The notes below the pieces were generated by a model. It did not search any database and was not told where the DNA came from. It saw only the letters and a program-made list of their open reading frames with translations. Below, piece by piece: positions 7,824 through 17,269 of a stretch of 64,000 bases of DNA; within the stretch, counting starts at the first letter, position 1; each line of letters starts with the position of its first letter. Source of the stretch: Mesorhizobium sp. (GTDB taxonomy: Bacteria > Pseudomonadota > Alphaproteobacteria > Rhizobiales > Rhizobiaceae); assembly GCA_004020645.1 (NCBI GenBank), contig SAQL01000003.1:1-64000 (forward strand), read 5' to 3'. The translations under genes and the position numbers were made by a program.

Positions 7824-10800
7824 CCGGCGGAACACGATATGCCGAGCTGCAGGTGACCTCGCATTTCTCGTTCCTGCGGGGAGCATCGTCCTGCGAGGAG
7901 CTGTTTGCCCAGGCGGCACTGCTCGGCATCGAAGCGCTCGCTGTCGTCGATCGCAATTCGCTTGCCGGCATCGTGCGCGCGCATGAAGCGGCAAAGACGA
8001 CAGGCGTCCGGCTGATTGTCGGCTGCCGTCTCGATCTCGCCGACGGCATGTCGGTGCTGGTCTATCCGACCGACCGGCCGGCCTATTCGCGCCTTTGCCG
8101 GCTGCTGTCGCTCGGCAAGGGCAGGGCCGGCAAAGCAAAATGCCATCTCGAATGGGACGATGTCGTCGCCTATGGGGAGGGACTGATCGCGGTCCTGGTT
8201 CCGGACGAAGCCGATGATCTTTGCGCCGTTCGTTTGCGGCGGCTGCGCGACGCTTTCGGCGACCGCGCCTATATGGCGCTGACCTTGCACAGACGCCCAA
8301 ACGACCAGCTCCGGCTTTACCAGTTGGCAAACCTGGCAACCGCAATGCGCGTGCCGACCGTCGTCACCAATGATGTGCTCTTCCACGAACCGGCGCGCCG
8401 CATGATGCAGGATGTCGTCACCTGCATTCGCCACAACGTCACCATCGACGATGCCGGTTTCCTGCGCGAACGCCATGCCGATCGCTACCTCAAGCCGGGC
8501 GACGAGATGGCGCGTCTCTTCAGCCGTTATCCCGAGGCCCTGGCGCGCACGATTGAAATCGCCGAGCGCTGCCGGTTCTCCCTCGACGAACTCGCCTACC
8601 AATACCCCCAGGAAAAGACGATGCCGGGCCTCACTGCCCAGCAGGCGCTCGAAAAGCTTACTTGGGAAGGCGCTGCCCGCCGTTATCCCGAGGGCCTTCC
8701 CGCCAAGGTGGTCGGCATCCTTAAACACGAGCTATGGCTGATCGAGACGCTCGAATACGCGCCGTACTTTCTGACGGTGAACTCAATCGTCCGCTTCGCC
8801 CGCAGCCAGGACATTCTTTGCCAGGGCCGCGGCTCGGCCGCCAATTCAGCGGTCTGCTACGTGCTCGGCATCACTTCGATTGATCCCGAACGCAACAACC
8901 TCCTGTTCGAAAGATTCGTTTCGCAGGAGCGGCGCGAGCCGCCCGACATCGATGTCGATTTCGAGCATGAACGGCGCGAGATCGTCATGCAGTGGGTCTA
9001 TGAGACATACGGCCGCGACCACGCAGCGCTTTGCTCGACTGTCATCCGTTATCGATCCAAGGGCGCTGTCCGCGATGTCGGCAAGGCACTCGGCCTGCCC
9101 GAGGACGTGACCAAACTTCTATCCTCGCAGGTCTGGGGCCATGGCGAAGCGGTGGATGAACAGCGCGCGCGAGAGCTCAACCTCAATCTCGGCGATCGGC
9201 GGCTGCGCCTGACCCTGGAATTGGCGGCGCAGCTTGCCGGCACGCCTCGCCACCTCTCGCAGCATCCTGGCGGCTTTGTCCTGACTCACGATCGGCTTGA
9301 CGACCTCGTGCCGATCGAGCCTGCGGCGATGAAGGATCGCCAGGTCGTGGAATGGGACAAGGACGATATCGACGCCCTCAAATTCATGAAGGTGGATGTC
9401 TTGGCCCTCGGCATGCTCACCTGCATGAAGCGGTCATTCGATCTCCTGTCCGAGCACAAGGGCATCGCCCTCGACCTGGCGACGATCCCGGCCGAGGATC
9501 CGCGCACCTACGCGATGATCAGGAAGGCCGACACGCTCGGCGTTTTCCAGATCGAATCGCGCGCGCAGATGTCGATGCTGCCGCGCATGAAGCCGCGGAC
9601 TTTCTACGACCTGGTCATCGAGGTCGCGATCGTCCGTCCGGGCCCGATTCAGGGCGACATGGTCCATCCCTATCTTCGCCGGCGCGACGGGACGGAAGAG
9701 GTGACGTTCCCGACGCCGGAGCTCGAGCGCGTGCTGGGCAAGACGCTCGGCGTGCCGCTGTTTCAAGAGCAGGCGATGCAGGTCTCCATGGTCTGCGCCG
9801 GCTTTTCCGCCGGCGAGGCCGACCAGCTGCGTCGCGCCATGGCCACCTTCAAGCACACCGGCGGCGTCTCGAAGTTCCGCGACAAGCTGATCAATGGCAT
9901 GATTGCCAACGGCTACACGCCAGAGTTTGCCGAAAGGACCTTTTCGCAGTTGGAGGGGTTCGGCAGCTACGGCTTTCCTGAAAGCCACGCCGCCTCCTTC
10001 GCGCTGATCGCCTACGCGTCCTCCTGGATGAAATGCTGGCATCCGGATGTCTTCTGTGCCGCACTTCTGAATTCGCAGCCGATGGGCTTTTATCTGCCGG
10101 CCCAGATCGTGCGCGATGCCCGCGATCATGGCGTCGAGGTCCGCCCCGTCTGCGTCAATGCCAGCCGCTGGGATTGCACGCTGGAGCCGACCGATGCCGA
10201 AGATCGCTTCGCTGTCCGGCTTGGCCTGCGCATGGTGAAAGGTCTCGCCAATGTTGACGCGGCCGCGATCGTCGCGGCGCGGGCCGACGAGCCCTTCGCC
10301 TCGGTCGACGATCTGTGGCGCCGCGCCGGCGTGCCGGCGGCTTCACTGGTCCAGCTCGCCGAGGCCGACGCTTTTTTGCCGGATCTGAACCTTGCCCGCC
10401 GCGATGCACTCTGGGCGATCAAGGCCCTGCGCGACGAGCCCTTGCCCCTGTTTGCGGCCGCGACGTCCCGGGAACAGCAAACGGTGCCGGAGATTCACGA
10501 GCCTGTTATTGCGCTCAGGCCCATGACGGCCGGCCGCGAGGTGGTTGAGGATTATGGCCATGTCGGGCTGACCCTGCGCAGCCACCCCGTCTCGTTCCTG
10601 CGTGCCGATCTTCGTCGCCGTCGCATCGTGACGTGTCAGGAAGCCATGCAGGCGCGGGACAAACGATGGCTTGAGGCAGCCGGCCTGGTGTTGGTGCGGC
10701 AAAGGCCGGGCTCGGCCAAAGGCGTCATGTTCCTCACCATGGAGGACGAGACGGGCGCCGCCAACGTCGTTGTCTGGGTCAAGGTGTTCGAGAAATTCCG

Positions 10801-11080
10801 GCGCGCGCTTCTTTCGTCGGCCATGCTGGGCGTGCGCGGCCGCATCCAGCGGGAAGGGGAGGTGGTGCATCTCGTCGCCCACGAGCTGACTGATCTGTCG
10901 GCCGAACTGGCGAGCGTCGGAAATCGCGAGGCGCCGTTTCCGTTGCCGCACGGCCGCGGCGACGAGGCCCACCATGGCGGATCGGGCATCGATCCGCGCG
11001 GCATGCCGAAAACGCGCGACATCGTCGATCCCTACGAGCACATCGACCGCATCAAGGTGAAGACGCGGGATTTCCGGTAG
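7820..11080 (+). CDS. dnaE2: DnaE2, error-prone DNA polymerase III alpha subunit
   Basis: The 1086-residue C-family polymerase starts with a PHP domain ([15 protein letters not shown], residues about 10-25). The catalytic [13 protein letters not shown] lies near residue 376, and the palm/fingers region includes [17 protein letters not shown] and [18 protein letters not shown]-terminal OB domain (about 930-1020) contains [12 protein letters not shown]. It is the synthesising enzyme of the SOS mutasome. The ATG at 7820 overlaps the imuB stop and fits the family start; an open frame further upstream lies inside imuB. The length is normal for DnaE2 (about 1050-1100). Confidence 0.95.
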   Translation: MTGGTRYAELQVTSHFSFLRGASSCEELFAQAALLGIEALAVVDRNSLAGIVRAHEAAKTTGVRLIVGCRLDLADGMSVLVYPTDRPAYSRLCRLLSLGKGRAGKAKCHLEWDDVVAYGEGLIAVLVPDEADDLCAVRLRRLRDAFGDRAYMALTLHRRPNDQLRLYQLANLATAMRVPTVVTNDVLFHEPARRMMQDVVTCIRHNVTIDDAGFLRERHADRYLKPGDEMARLFSRYPEALARTIEIAERCRFSLDELAYQYPQEKTMPGLTAQQALEKLTWEGAARRYPEGLPAKVVGILKHELWLIETLEYAPYFLTVNSIVRFARSQDILCQGRGSAANSAVCYVLGITSIDPERNNLLFERFVSQERREPPDIDVDFEHERREIVMQWVYETYGRDHAALCSTVIRYRSKGAVRDVGKALGLPEDVTKLLSSQVWGHGEAVDEQRARELNLNLGDRRLRLTLELAAQLAGTPRHLSQHPGGFVLTHDRLDDLVPIEPAAMKDRQVVEWDKDDIDALKFMKVDVLALGMLTCMKRSFDLLSEHKGIALDLATIPAEDPRTYAMIRKADTLGVFQIESRAQMSMLPRMKPRTFYDLVIEVAIVRPGPIQGDMVHPYLRRRDGTEEVTFPTPELERVLGKTLGVPLFQEQAMQVSMVCAGFSAGEADQLRRAMATFKHTGGVSKFRDKLINGMIANGYTPEFAERTFSQLEGFGSYGFPESHAASFALIAYASSWMKCWHPDVFCAALLNSQPMGFYLPAQIVRDARDHGVEVRPVCVNASRWDCTLEPTDAEDRFAVRLGLRMVKGLANVDAAAIVAARADEPFASVDDLWRRAGVPAASLVQLAEADAFLPDLNLARRDALWAIKALRDEPLPLFAAATSREQQTVPEIHEPVIALRPMTAGREVVEDYGHVGLTLRSHPVSFLRADLRRRRIVTCQEAMQARDKRWLEAAGLVLVRQRPGSAKGVMFLTMEDETGAANVVVWVKVFEKFRRALLSSAMLGVRGRIQREGEVVHLVAHELTDLSAELASVGNREAPFPLPHGRGDEAHHGGSGIDPRGMPKTRDIVDPYEHIDRIKVKTRDFR

Positions 11081-11084
11081 AGAC

Positions 11085-12062
11085 ATGGAAACGCTGGCGA
11101 CAATTCTCCATGCGGATCTCGATGCCTTCTACGCATCGGTCGAGCAGTTGCTGAACCCGTCCCTCCGCGGCAAGCCGATCGCCGTCGGCGGTGGTGTCGT
11201 GCTTGCCGCCTCTTACGAGGCAAAGGCTTTTGGCGTTCGCGGCGGCATGCCGGGACGGCGGGCGCGCGAGCTCTGTCCGCAGCTGATTTTCGTCGACGGT
11301 CATTTCAAGGACTATCAGCGGCTGGGTGACGCTGCGATCGCCATGCTCGGCGACTACACGCCGCTCGTCGAACGGATTTCGATCGACGAGGCTTTTGCCG
11401 ATGTCGCGGGCTGCACGCATCTCTTCGGCTCACCGGCAGACATTGCAGCGACGATCCGACACCGGGTCCGCACCGAGCTCGGTCTGCCGATCTCCGTCGG
11501 CGTGGCGCGGACAAAACACCTGGCCAAGATCGCCTCGCAGGTCGCCAAGCCCGATGGCATGGTGCTGGTCGATCCGAAGACCGAACTGAAGCCCGCCTTG
11601 CTCCATCTCGCCGATCGCGTTGCCTCGCGCCTGCGCGCGAAGTCTCTCGCCGGCAGCACCGTCACGGTGCGGGTCCGGTTCGCGGACATGCGGGCCGTCA
11701 CCAGATCGACGACGCTGGATGCACCGATTTCGGCGACGGTTATGCTGGCGGAGATTGCAGAGGAATTGGTGCGGGTAGCGCTTGCCGATCATCCGCAGGA
11801 GCGGACGATCACGCTGCTGGCGATATCGGTTTCACAGCTGCGAAAGCAGCCGGAAATCCAGCTTGATCTGCCGCTGGAGCTTCCGGACGAGAAGCGCAGA
11901 CCCGGCGCCAAAAAAGGCATCGCTCGCTGGACCGCCGACCGCGCCATCGACACTATTCGCGACCGCTTTGGCCGTGACGCGGTCGGCTATGCTGCCACAG
12001 CGCTGGACGGTCCGCGCTCGGTCCCCGACGGTTTCCGCGAACTGGCCGAGAAGGAATTGTAA
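11085..12062 (+). CDS. dinB: DinB-type DNA polymerase IV lacking the thumb domain
   Basis: The palm begins HADLDAFYASVEQ (residues 9-21) and continues through ASYEAKAFGVRGGMP and SIDEAFADVAG, so both metal-binding acidic sites are present. After LVDPKTEL (about residue 168) the sequence jumps directly to LLHLADRVASRLRAKS. Relatives place a thumb of some 85 residues here, including the helix-hairpin-helix PLPVxxxWGVGPxT, and are about 410 residues long; this protein has 325. The frame is intact, so it looks like an in-frame deletion near 11588. The little finger and C terminus are present. It follows dnaE2 by 4 bases and is probably co-transcribed under LexA. Activity is doubtful. Confidence 0.85.
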   Translation: METLATILHADLDAFYASVEQLLNPSLRGKPIAVGGGVVLAASYEAKAFGVRGGMPGRRARELCPQLIFVDGHFKDYQRLGDAAIAMLGDYTPLVERISIDEAFADVAGCTHLFGSPADIAATIRHRVRTELGLPISVGVARTKHLAKIASQVAKPDGMVLVDPKTELKPALLHLADRVASRLRAKSLAGSTVTVRVRFADMRAVTRSTTLDAPISATVMLAEIAEELVRVALADHPQERTITLLAISVSQLRKQPEIQLDLPLELPDEKRRPGAKKGIARWTADRAIDTIRDRFGRDAVGYAATALDGPRSVPDGFRELAEKEL

Positions 12063-12073
12063 AGTGCGGCGGC

Positions 12074-12592
12074 CTACCCCGCGCGGCGAGCTTCCTCCCG
12101 CTTCGGAAGCTTCCAGTTCGGTCTCGGGAAATGACAGGTGTAGCCGTTGGGATAGCGCTCGAGATAATCCTGGTGCTCGGGCTCGGCTTCCCAGAAATCG
12201 CTGACCGGCGTCACCTCGGTCACGACTTTGCCCGGCCAGAGGCCGGAGGCGTCCACGTCGGCTATAGTGTCTTCCGCGACACGCTTCTGCTCATCATTCG
12301 CGTAAAAGATCGCCGAGCGATAGCTCGCGCCGACATCGTTGCCCTGGCGGTTGCGCGTCGTCGGATCATGGATCTGAAAGAAGAATTCCAGCAGATCGCG
12401 ATAGCTGATCGTGTCCGGATCGAACACGATCTCGATCGCCTCGGCATGGCCTTCATGATTGCGATAAGTGGCGTTGGGCACCTCACCGCCGGTGTAGCCG
12501 ACGCGGGTGGAAATCACGCCGGGATAGCGGCGGATCAGATCCTGCATACCCCAGAAGCAGCCGCCCGCAAGCACAGCGCGTTCGGTCGTCAT
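12074..12592 (-). CDS. msrA: Peptide methionine sulfoxide reductase MsrA
   Basis: This 172-residue protein has the catalytic cysteine in AGGCFWGMQ (about residue 12), plus the conserved GYTGG and [13 protein letters not shown]. It reduces methionine-S-sulfoxide in proteins and free methionine, repairing oxidative damage in the cytoplasm. The ATG at 12592 is preceded by AGGAGGT at 8 bases. The C-terminal [15 protein letters not shown] contains a further Cys that may act as resolving residue. It is convergent with dinB (11-base gap) and divergent from the cold-shock gene. Confidence 0.95.
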   Translation of the reverse strand: MTTERAVLAGGCFWGMQDLIRRYPGVISTRVGYTGGEVPNATYRNHEGHAEAIEIVFDPDTISYRDLLEFFFQIHDPTTRNRQGNDVGASYRSAIFYANDEQKRVAEDTIADVDASGLWPGKVVTEVTPVSDFWEAEPEHQDYLERYPNGYTCHFPRPNWKLPKREEARRAG

Positions 12593-12742
12593 GGTCTCTG
12601 ACCTCCTGAATTTGGGTTCATCGCCAATATAGGCATTGTTGGCGTCTTTTTTCAGTCGCAGGCCATTTGACACAAACGCGTCGCCCGATAGAGATTATCC
12701 TGAACAGCTAGCGCAGTGCGCGCCGTGTCAGTCGAGACGATC

Positions 12743-13342
12743 ATGGGCAAGTATAGAGACCAACGCGAGCCACGTAGGCGTCGGTATGACGATGACCCGG
12801 TTTCCTTTTCGGAACGGACTTCCGAACCGAGCTACTTTCAACGCCCGTCGACCGTAACGGCAGACCCCGTCGACGCCGAGGTGATCTGGTTCAATGCCAG
12901 CAAGGGTTTTGGCTTCGTCAAACTGTCGGACGGCACGGAGGCGTATCTGCACATCCGAGTGTTGGAGGCGGCCGGCAGCCGCGCTGTTTCCGATGGGACG
13001 CGTCTCAAGGTCACCGTCGAAGAAAGCCCAAGAGGTCATCAAGTCGCGCAAGTGCTGGAAGTCGGCGATCAGATCGCGAAAACGCCGGCAGATACGCGCC
13101 GCGCCGGAGGGGATTCCGCCAGCACGGACGCACAGCTGGAGAGCGAAGGCACGGTCAAATGGTACAATCCCGAAAAAGGCTTCGGCTTCATTGCACCCGA
13201 TAGCGGTGAGAAGGACGTCTTCGTTCATGCCACCGCGCTGACCCGCTCAGGGCTCAGCGTGCTGGTGGAGGGACAGAAAGTGTTTGTCGAATGCGGGCAG
13301 GGCAAGAAAGGCCTGGAAGTCCGGAGCATTCGCCCCGCCTAG
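12743..13342 (+). CDS. Double cold-shock-domain protein
   Basis: The 199-residue protein has two cold-shock domains. The first (about residues 47-110) contains WFNASKGFGFVKLSDG and the second (about 133-197) WYNPEKGFGFIAPDSGEKD, which is the better match to RNP1 and the RNP2 VFVHATAL. An Arg-rich, charged N terminus (MGKYRDQREPRRRRYDDD) precedes them. Two-domain cold-shock proteins are usual in rhizobia and bind single-stranded nucleic acid, melting RNA structure under stress. An upstream alternative start at 12716 adds 9 residues. A small RNA gene lies just downstream on the other strand. Confidence 0.9.
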   Translation: MGKYRDQREPRRRRYDDDPVSFSERTSEPSYFQRPSTVTADPVDAEVIWFNASKGFGFVKLSDGTEAYLHIRVLEAAGSRAVSDGTRLKVTVEESPRGHQVAQVLEVGDQIAKTPADTRRAGGDSASTDAQLESEGTVKWYNPEKGFGFIAPDSGEKDVFVHATALTRSGLSVLVEGQKVFVECGQGKKGLEVRSIRPA

Positions 13343-13380
13343 AGACCAATGCGCTGGCCATGGGCCGAAACTGCCCTCAC

Positions 13381-13423
13381 CCAAAGAAAAAGCCCACTGC
13401 CGGGAGGAGGTGGCAGCGGGCTT
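13381..13423 (-). terminator. Intrinsic terminator forming the last hairpin of the small RNA
   Basis: A 12-bp stem (13423-13412 with 13401-13390, one G-U pair) is followed on the minus strand by TTTTTCTTT. It ends the small RNA and may also stop read-through from the acetyltransferase gene. Confidence 0.85.
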
Positions 13424-13499
13424 GATTTGAAATGCAGCGCGGGAGGAGGTGCACCGCATTCAGCGCCGGCATCGCATCTGGGAGGAGTAGATGGCCGAC
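13381..13499 (-). ncRNA. Anti-Shine-Dalgarno small RNA (cuckoo/alpha-r14-like)
   Basis: Read on the minus strand, the roughly 119-base region folds into three successive hairpins with C/U-rich loops. The first (13493-13475) has a 5-bp stem CATCT/AGATG and loop ACTCCTCCC. The second (13460-13431) has a perfect 10-bp stem with two G-U pairs and loop ACCTCCTCCC. The third (13423-13390) has a 12-bp stem with one G-U pair, the same ACCTCCTCCC loop, and then a U tract. The loops are complementary to the GGAGG ribosome binding site. This architecture matches the cuckoo / alpha-r14 class of trans-acting small RNAs of Rhizobiales and Rhodobacterales. A good promoter lies just upstream. The start is predicted from the promoter spacing. 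Targets are unknown. Confidence 0.82.
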
Positions 13500-13505
13500 A
13501 ACAGG

Positions 13506-13533
13506 ATCATATCGAGCGCCGCAGATATTGCAA
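13506..13533 (-). promoter_or_regulatory. Promoter of the anti-SD small RNA
   Basis: On the minus strand a -35 element TTGCAA (13533-13528) and a -10 element TATGAT (13511-13506) are separated by 16 bases. Transcription would start about 7 bases further, near 13499, which fits the first hairpin. Confidence 0.6.
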
Positions 13534-13596
13534 CGCACAAATTGCATATCGCACCTGCGAAAACGACCTGGGCCGCGCGTCCGACAGCGGCTCCGC

Positions 13597-14070
13597 TCAG
13601 TCCAGAGATCTCAGCATGGACCGCCTCGTTGTCACATATCCGGCCTTCCTGTAGGCCGCCTCCGCCGCAACGTTTCCCTCGATGAAGCCAAGGTGGATGC
13701 CGGTCGCACCCCATGTACGGCATTTGGCCTCGGTCGACTCGAGCAGCAGGGACGCGATGCCCTGTCTCCGATACGGCGGCAAGACATAGGCAGTGTTGAT
13801 CATTGCCATCTGTCGGGGCCGAACCAATGCTCTGTCCGGTGATGGATACGGAAAATAGATCGACAGGAAACCGCGCGGCTCCTCGTCTGCAACCGCGATG
13901 AGAAAACTATCGCGCTGAAGGCACCCCTCGATGTTGAGGCCCGGAAATCCTTCCGCGCGAAAACCGGCGGCGCCGGAAAGTGTCTCCATTTCATCATTAA
14001 GCTTGGCCAATGCATCACGCAGGAATGGAACGTCTGCAGGAAGCGCCTCCCGGACTGTTATCTCCACCAT
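13597..14070 (-). CDS. GNAT-family N-acetyltransferase
   Basis: The 157-residue protein starts MVEITVREALPADVPF. It carries the acetyl-CoA loop YRRQGIASLLLES (about residues 98-110) and the C-terminal motif B region EGNVAAEAAYRKAGYV, so the fold is complete, unlike the broken acetyltransferase at 4.1 kb. It transfers an acetyl group from acetyl-CoA to an unknown amine or protein. The ATG at 14070 fits the fold; the frame stays open upstream to 14217 without similarity. It ends about 100 bases before the small RNA on the same strand. Confidence 0.85.
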   Translation of the reverse strand: MVEITVREALPADVPFLRDALAKLNDEMETLSGAAGFRAEGFPGLNIEGCLQRDSFLIAVADEEPRGFLSIYFPYPSPDRALVRPRQMAMINTAYVLPPYRRQGIASLLLESTEAKCRTWGATGIHLGFIEGNVAAEAAYRKAGYVTTRRSMLRSLD

Positions 14071-14315
14071 GCTCAGTCGCTTTCTTGTTTCGCGCAAAAG
14101 GGATCCCGCCTGTGGTGTGTGAAGGGCACGGCGACCGGCCGACGTTGGCTCTGTCTGGTACCTCAAGTCTATAACGCTCATCGTTGGGGGGCGACTAGAC
14201 TCGTTCCGACGCGTCAACGAGATTGCCGAGATATGCTGGGAGCGGTCGGCTTTCAGGAACGCAACTCCGAAGCCCTTAATCCGGCTTTGTCCGATGCCGG
14301 CACCAACTGCCCAAG

Positions 14316-15665
14316 TCAGGCCGAGGCGATCCCCGTGTCCAGCGCTTCGGCGATCTTCGCAACGTCCGAGGATGTCAGGATCAGGGGAGGCGAGAGAATG
14401 ATGTTGTTGCTGGAGATTCGGACCATCACGCCGGCTTCGTAGGCCGCGTCCGCGACCCTTGCCATCGTCTTCTTGTCGGCCGGCGTCTTGGCGTCCCTGT
14501 CGGAGACCAGCTCCAGCGCCGCCATCAGGCCCTTGCTGCGCACGTCGCCCACGAGCGGATGCTTTGCCTTGAGCGCTTCGAGGGCGGTCGTCAGCTCTGC
14601 CCCTCGCGCAGCGGCGTTTTCGTTGAGCCCCAGCCGCTTCGTCTCAGCGAGTGCGGCGATGCCGGCCGCGCAGCCGACCGGATGGCCGGAATAGGTGTAG
14701 CCGTGGCCGATAGCGCCAAAGGCCGTCTTGTCGGCCTCGAACACCTCCGCGACCTTCTCGCCGATCATCGTCGCACCAAGCGGGTAGTAGCCGCTGGTAA
14801 TCGCCTTGGCCAGCGTCATGAAATCGGGTTTCACGCCCCACAGCCGCGAACCGGACCAGGCGCCCGCGCGACCGAAGCCGGTCACCACTTCGTCGGCGAT
14901 CAGCAGGATGCCATGGCGGTCGCAGATTTCGCGCACCCGCCTCATGAAGCTCTCGTGCGGAACGATGACGCCGCCCGCACCAAGAACCGGCTCCATAATG
15001 AAGGCGGCGACGGTGTCCGGCCCCTGGAAGGCGATCTCGTCCTCCAGCGCGCGTGCGCAAAGATCCGCGAGCCTAGCAGGGTCCGTCTCTCCGAACGGGT
15101 TGCGGTAAGTCCACGGCACAGGAGTATGGAAGACTCCTGGCAGCAACGGCTCGTAGTTGCGGCGAAAATTGGCGTTGCCGTTGACCGAGGCACCGCCGAA
15201 ATGGGTGCCGTGGTAACCCTTCTTCAGCGCGATGAATTTGGTGCGGTCACGCTCCCCCCTGATCTTCCAGTACTGGCGGGCAAGCCGTAATGCGCTCTCC
15301 ACCGAATCTGATCCGCCGGATGTGAAGAAGGTGCGGACCATGCCCTCGGGCGCGAACCACTGCGCCAACTCCCAGGCGAGTTCGATCGATGGGCCAGTCG
15401 AGGTGCCACGAAAGCCCGAATAATAGGGCAGGACGGCGAGCTGGGCGGCGATGGCCTGCTTGATGGGATCACAGCTGTATCCGAGATTGACGTTCCACAG
15501 CCCGCCGACGGCGTCGAGCACGGTTCGGCCATCGAGGTCGGTGACGTGGACGCCTTCTCCCTTCATAATGATGCGCGGAGGGCTCGCCTGCATCTCGGCC
15601 GGATGCGCCATTGGATGCCAGATCTGCCTGGCGTTGTTCTCGGTCAGGAAGTTCGCGTCGCGCAT
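14316..15665 (-). CDS. Class III omega-aminotransferase
   Basis: This 449-residue PLP aminotransferase has LLIADEVVTGFGRAGAW and the PLP lysine in TLAKAITSGYYPLGA (about residue 285). The N terminus IWHPMAH and the SGGSDSVESALRLARQYW region are typical of the omega-amino acid:pyruvate / beta-alanine:pyruvate group, which converts terminal amines to aldehydes. It is not of the phospho-lyase subgroup. It is the last gene of a minus-strand set (IclR, HAD, this gene) divergent from the tctCBA catabolic operon and may feed or process the same substrate. Confidence 0.9.
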   Translation of the reverse strand: MRDANFLTENNARQIWHPMAHPAEMQASPPRIIMKGEGVHVTDLDGRTVLDAVGGLWNVNLGYSCDPIKQAIAAQLAVLPYYSGFRGTSTGPSIELAWELAQWFAPEGMVRTFFTSGGSDSVESALRLARQYWKIRGERDRTKFIALKKGYHGTHFGGASVNGNANFRRNYEPLLPGVFHTPVPWTYRNPFGETDPARLADLCARALEDEIAFQGPDTVAAFIMEPVLGAGGVIVPHESFMRRVREICDRHGILLIADEVVTGFGRAGAWSGSRLWGVKPDFMTLAKAITSGYYPLGATMIGEKVAEVFEADKTAFGAIGHGYTYSGHPVGCAAGIAALAETKRLGLNENAAARGAELTTALEALKAKHPLVGDVRSKGLMAALELVSDRDAKTPADKKTMARVADAAYEAGVMVRISSNNIILSPPLILTSSDVAKIAEALDTGIASA

Positions 15666-15679
15666 GGTGGCTCCATGAG

Positions 15680-16339
15680 TCAGGTTTCCGGCGCGAGGCC
15701 GAGATGGCCCAGCGCCTCTGCGTAGGATCGTGCGGGGTTGCGCACGTCGAAAAGGACGGCGCGCATGCCGGCGGCGACGGCGCCGTCGACATTGCGCTTT
15801 TGGTCGTCCACAAAGACGCAGTTCGCCGCCGGTATCCTCAGCCCCTCAGTGACGAACGCGAAGGCTCGGGGGTCTGGCTTCAGAATGCCGGTATAGGTGG
15901 CATCGACGATTAGGTCGAAGGACGCGAGGAAGGGAAGCTTGGCTCGAAACTTGGGGCCATAGAACAGGTCCAGCTCGTTCGACAGGATCGCCAACTTGCA
16001 GCCGGTTGATTTCGCCCGGTCGATGGCCGTCAGCGCCTCGGGGCGGATGACGGCAGCGGGGTCGTTGCCCCGAATGGCGGCCAGGAACGGCGGCAGGTCG
16101 TCCCAGGTCTCGCCAGCCAGAGTACCCGTTTCCCGCGCCCGCCGATACCAGTAGTCTCGTTCGCTGATCTTGCCGGCCTGCATCTCACGCCAAAGCGGAT
16201 CGGTCGACGGATCGAACGGTCCCTTCCAATCCAGGGTCCCGCGCGGCAGGCCCAAGGCGTCTTCGCTAAGGTTGTGGGTCTCGAACAGGGTTTTCGAGAT
16301 AACGCCACCGAAATCAAGCACAAGGGCACTTGGGGTCAA
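15680..16339 (-). CDS. HAD-superfamily hydrolase
   Basis: The protein has 219 residues. The nucleophile motif is LVLDFGGVISKTLFE (the second Asp replaced by Gly), followed by motif II ILSNE, motif III GILKPDPRAF and motif IV CVFVDDQKRN. The pattern resembles the epoxide-hydrolase N-terminal-like / haloacid-dehalogenase-like HAD group, with YjjG/YihX-type phosphatase as an alternative. The TTG start at 16339 overlaps the stop of the IclR gene (TTGA), which indicates translational coupling; the open frame upstream of it lies inside the IclR gene. Substrate unknown; a phosphatase role in the neighbouring phospho-intermediate pathway is possible. Confidence 0.82.
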   Translation of the reverse strand: MTPSALVLDFGGVISKTLFETHNLSEDALGLPRGTLDWKGPFDPSTDPLWREMQAGKISERDYWYRRARETGTLAGETWDDLPPFLAAIRGNDPAAVIRPEALTAIDRAKSTGCKLAILSNELDLFYGPKFRAKLPFLASFDLIVDATYTGILKPDPRAFAFVTEGLRIPAANCVFVDDQKRNVDGAVAAGMRAVLFDVRNPARSYAEALGHLGLAPET

Positions 16340-17163
16340 GCGTTCATCTCCTGTTGGCGCTTGCCTGAAGTCCGGGTGACGTCGCCGCCCATTGCTCTGG
16401 TCGCGTCGGCCGCCGCCCGCCGTACAGCAGCGACGATCCGCGCTTCGACTTCCTTGGTTAGGCGACTTGCAACGCATGCGGCAGCTATGGTGGCCAGCAC
16501 GTTGCCGTGCCAGTCGAAGACCGGTGCGGCAATCCCAGTCGTGTCTTCTTCGAAGGTCCTGGACGAGATCGCGTAACCCCGCTCTTGCACGACTTTCAGG
16601 CTGGCACGGACCGTCCCCATATCCACGGGAGTGTGACCGGAGTAGGCCCTCAGGGTCAGGCGTGCGAGCGTCTCCTCCACGACCGCGTCACGCGCGTGCG
16701 CGAGATAGGAGAGCCCAGACGCGGTCGCATAGACGGGAAGCGGCTGCGCGGGATCCACGAATACTCGTGTCGCGCGGTTGGGCTCGGCTATCGCTATGGT
16801 CGTCATGGAAGAGCCGGAGAACAGGCAGGCGTGTGTAGTTTCGCCGGTCTCGGCGGCAAGCCACTCAAGAACAGGGTGAAGAACCGCTACCACAGGGAAG
16901 CATGCCTCCCTGATCCTTGCGAGACGAAGAACGGCCGTTCCAAGACGGTATTTCTTCGTCTCCGGGTGCTGCTCGACGACCCCTTTCATGGCGAGCGACT
17001 TCAAGATTCGCATCACGGTGACCTTGTCCATCCCAGCCGCGCGCGCCAGGTCGCTCAGCCTCCACTCAGGGGTGTCTGGCAGAAAGAAATCCAACAGAAA
17101 CAGCGCTTTGTCGATCGTTTTCATCGACCCGCCAGTGACCTTTTCGGTTGCAAGTAATGTCAT
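16336..17163 (-). CDS. IclR-family transcriptional regulator
   Basis: The 275-residue protein has an N-terminal winged helix (residues about 17-75; WRLSDLARAAGMDKVTVMRI) and a C-terminal effector domain (about 90-260) with the conserved ISSRTFEEDTTGIAAPVFDW block. IclR proteins sense small catabolic intermediates and repress or activate adjacent operons. It is divergent from tctC with about 105 bases between the starts, so it is the likely regulator of the transport and degradation genes and of its own operon. Confidence 0.93.
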   Translation of the reverse strand: MTLLATEKVTGGSMKTIDKALFLLDFFLPDTPEWRLSDLARAAGMDKVTVMRILKSLAMKGVVEQHPETKKYRLGTAVLRLARIREACFPVVAVLHPVLEWLAAETGETTHACLFSGSSMTTIAIAEPNRATRVFVDPAQPLPVYATASGLSYLAHARDAVVEETLARLTLRAYSGHTPVDMGTVRASLKVVQERGYAISSRTFEEDTTGIAAPVFDWHGNVLATIAAACVASRLTKEVEARIVAAVRRAAADATRAMGGDVTRTSGKRQQEMNA

Positions 17164-17186
17164 TTCTTCCTCCCCGCGGAATAGGC

Positions 17187-17212
17187 TTGACAGATCGGCC
17201 TCTGCCCGTCAA
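17187..17212. promoter_or_regulatory. Inverted repeat TTGAC-N16-GTCAA between IclR gene and tctC
   Basis: The half sites are at 17187-17191 and 17208-17212, in the divergent intergenic region; the left one also reads as a -35 hexamer TTGACA. This is a candidate operator for the IclR protein, but the dyad is short. Confidence 0.3.
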
Positions 17213-17269
17213 CATATTTTGAACCACTGTAGATAATAATGAAACAACATGCAAGCAAGGGAGGCCGAC

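Noticed and set aside
11430..12062. Possibility that the short DinB is a frameshifted gene
   Set aside because: The frame is continuous across the missing thumb and no thumb sequence is found in other frames nearby, so it is an in-frame deletion.
13491..13685. Plus-strand 64-codon frame preceded by GGGAGGAG
   Set aside because: The apparent ribosome binding site is the complement of the small RNA loop, and the frame has no protein-like pattern.
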